6,305 bases of DNA from an uncultured Dehalococcoidia bacterium (lineage in GTDB: Bacteria; Chloroflexota; Dehalococcoidia; Tepidiformales; Tepidiformaceae). This document shows positions 5,000 to 6,305 of the stretch, in pieces. The position numbers and the translations under genes were made by a program. The stretch lies in assembly GCA_937864275.1 (NCBI GenBank), contig CALMIW010000472.1:1-6305 (forward strand). Direction: 5' to 3'. The stretch's first letter is position 1, and each line of letters opens with the position of its first letter. The notes beneath the pieces were generated by a model, which had not been told where the DNA came from, did no database searches, and saw only the letters and a list, made by a program, of their open reading frames with translations.

Positions 5000-5200
5000 T
5001 CAGCTCCCGGAGATGGTCATTTCGCGAACGCGGATGGTCGGGGCGGCAGAGGAGCCGAACCACGCGATGTCGTTCCCGACGGCATCCACGCCCGCGAGCA
5101 TGGAGTCCATGTGGCCGGAGATGTTCACCTCGGTGACGGGATAGGCGATTTTGCCGTTCTCGATCCAGAACCCGCCGGCACCGCGCGAGTAGTCGCCGGA
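5000..5200 (-). pseudogene. Out-of-frame C-terminal segment of the PmbA/TldE-type gene
   Basis: Read on the minus strand from 5200 down to the TGA at 5000-5002, this gives 66 codons that are clearly the conserved end of a PmbA/TldE protein: SGDYSRGAGGFWIENGKIAY, then PVTEVNISGHMDSMLAGVDA and VGNDIAWFGSSAAPTIRVRE, ending MTISGS. The preceding reading frame arrives as GNGFN up to 5203 and leaves this frame at the two bases 5201-5202. A net loss of one base (or of 7, or a gain of 2) is needed to rejoin them. No separate start or ribosome site serves this segment, so it is a detached piece of the same gene rather than its own gene. Confidence 0.85.
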
Positions 5201-6305
5201 TTGAAGCCGTTGCCCATCAACGTGGTCAGGTACAGCCCCTCGCTCACGCCACCAATGATCGCCTCCGGCGCGGTGTCGCCCGGTTCGAACACGAGTGTGG
5301 ACGCGCCCGGCGCCGGCAGGGACTCGACGCCGCGCTGTGCGCTCCCTGTGGTCGCGTTTCCGGTCCGGCGAGCGGTGTAGCAGTCGAACAGGAAGTGGGA
5401 GAAGGCGCCTTCGCGGAAGACCTCGTTCCTGCGGGTGCCGACTCCTTCACCGTCAAACGGCCGCGATCCGAGTCCGCCTGGACGCGTCGGATCGTCGGCG
5501 ATAGTCACGAGCGGCGAGCCGATGGTCTGGCCCTGTCGGCTCGCGAGGAAGGTCGCCCCGCGGTACAGCGTGCCGCCAGTCGCACAGCCAATCAGGTCGC
5601 CCATGAGAGCGACGGTCATCATCGGCTCGAAGACGACGGGGGCCTGGCGCGTCGAGATCTTCCTGGCACCGAGCTGGTCAACGGTCCGGCGGGCGGCGCT
5701 GCGGGCGGTCCCTTTCCGGTCCCTCAGGCGGGGAAGGCTGCGTTCGGCCGCGTACCAGTAGCCGTTGCGCTTCTTTCCCTCGGCATCGTCGGCGATGGCC
5801 TCGACCATGAGGGAAATGCTGGTGGCCGGGTACGAGCCTTCAAAGCCATGCGAATTCGCCAGGGCCAGCTGGCCGATGCGGGTGGATAGGCTTGCCCCGT
5901 CGGAATTGTTGATCCGTGGGTCGAAGCCGAGGGCCGCGCCCTCGCAGGCCTTGGCCATGCGGATCTTCTCATCCGTGCTCAGCGTTTCGAGGTGCTCGTC
6001 GTAGAGGCTGAGCCCCGCTCCCGTGGTGGCGCGGGAGAGCAGTTCCGGCTCCGGCAGCCCGGCGTACTCGTCCGGCTCCGAGATCGAAGCGAGGTCGACG
6101 GCATCGGCGGCGAACCGTTCCAGGGACGCCGGCGAGAGGTCCGAGGTAGAGCAGACGGCGGTCCGCCCGCCGTTGATGACGCGCAGGCCGAGCGACATGG
6201 AGCCGGCTTCGATGAGCTTCTCCAACTCGCCCAGGCGGACCGAGACGTTCGACTCGGTGTACATCGAGACGATGACGTCGCACTGTTCCGCACCCGCGCG
6301 ACGGG
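5125..6305 (-). CDS. PmbA/TldE-like subunit of a TldD/TldE protease, partial at the 5' end and frameshifted near the 3' end
   Basis: The minus-strand frame enters from the right edge; 13 codons upstream of the Met at 6262-6264 are open and read like family sequence (AGAEQCDVIVS), so the true start lies outside. Counting from that Met, family hallmarks are SMSLGLRVINGG (22-33), the central region QAPVVFEPMMTVALM (207-221), GSPLVTIADDP (249-259), SRPFDGEGVGTRRN (267-280), GAFSHFLFDCYTARRTGNATTG (286-307) and GLYLTTLMGNGFN (343-355). There is no HExxxH zinc motif, which marks TldE/PmbA rather than TldD. TldD-TldE heterodimers are cytoplasmic peptide proteases, known for microcin B17 maturation and CcdA turnover in E. 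coli. A tldD partner would be expected beyond the right edge. After F354 the frame goes wrong and gives a 25-residue nonsense tail ending at 5125; the real C-terminus continues in another frame. Whether this is mutation or sequencing error cannot be told here. Confidence 0.87.
   Translation of the reverse strand, partial: RRAGAEQCDVIVSMYTESNVSVRLGELEKLIEAGSMSLGLRVINGGRTAVCSTSDLSPASLERFAADAVDLASISEPDEYAGLPEPELLSRATTGAGLSLYDEHLETLSTDEKIRMAKACEGAALGFDPRINNSDGASLSTRIGQLALANSHGFEGSYPATSISLMVEAIADDAEGKKRNGYWYAAERSLPRLRDRKGTARSAARRTVDQLGARKISTRQAPVVFEPMMTVALMGDLIGCATGGTLYRGATFLASRQGQTIGSPLVTIADDPTRPGGLGSRPFDGEGVGTRRNEVFREGAFSHFLFDCYTARRTGNATTGSAQRGVESLPAPGASTLVFEPGDTAPEAIIGGVSEGLYLTTLMGNGFNPATTRAVPAGSGSRTAKSPIPSPR

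Noticed and set aside
3531..5144. 537-codon plus-strand open frame
   Set aside because: It spans the CAP gene in another frame; His/Arg/Asp-rich sequence from frame-shifted Thr-Pro repeats, with no start context.
5195..5210. Programmed ribosomal frameshift in the PmbA-type gene
   Set aside because: No slippery heptamer or homopolymer is present at the break, and the family is not known for recoding; a lesion or sequence error is simpler.

Overview
The window is GC-rich bacterial chromosomal DNA with tightly packed genes on both strands. The best lineage guess is Chloroflexota, possibly the Dehalococcoidia or Tepidiforma side. This rests on the secreted CAP protein with a long Thr-Pro linker and a C-terminal module of a kind I recall from that phylum, on frequent GTG starts, and on apparently leaderless genes. 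It is an inference from protein style, not from a marker gene.

Layout, left to right. (1) 1-254, minus: the N-terminal half of a MarR-type regulator that runs off the left edge. (2) 255-349: a divergent intergenic region with a palindrome over the marR start and a candidate leaderless promoter for the next gene. (3) 350-1929, plus: a two-gene unit, a MidA/NDUFAF7-like SAM methyltransferase overlapping by GTGA a one-Cys peroxiredoxin. (4) 1940-3127, minus: a family III (CaiB/BaiF) CoA-transferase, convergent with the peroxiredoxin and only 10 bp from it. (5) 3128-3222: a second divergent intergenic region with candidate promoters in both directions. (6) 3223-3600, plus: a stand-alone IscU/NifU-type iron-sulfur scaffold. 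(7) 3748-4923, plus: an exported CAP-domain protein. (8) 4941-4983: a long hairpin between convergent genes. (9) 5000-6305, minus: a PmbA/TldE-type gene whose start lies beyond the right edge and whose last 66 codons are out of frame with the rest.

The genes do not form one pathway. Possible functional links are MarR control of the divergent methyltransferase-peroxiredoxin pair, and a loose respiratory or iron-sulfur and oxidative-stress theme (MidA acts on complex I in mitochondria, and the window also has a peroxiredoxin and an Fe-S scaffold). Both are inferences. I see no RNA gene, CRISPR array, insertion sequence or phage signature, no gene-free stretch over 300 bases, and no convincing new multi-gene system. 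The points most worth a second look are the frameshift in the PmbA gene, the Thr-to-Met change at the peroxiredoxin active site, the altered HscA-recognition motif in the Fe-S scaffold, the paired leaderless-promoter signals, and the unnamed C-terminal module of the CAP protein.
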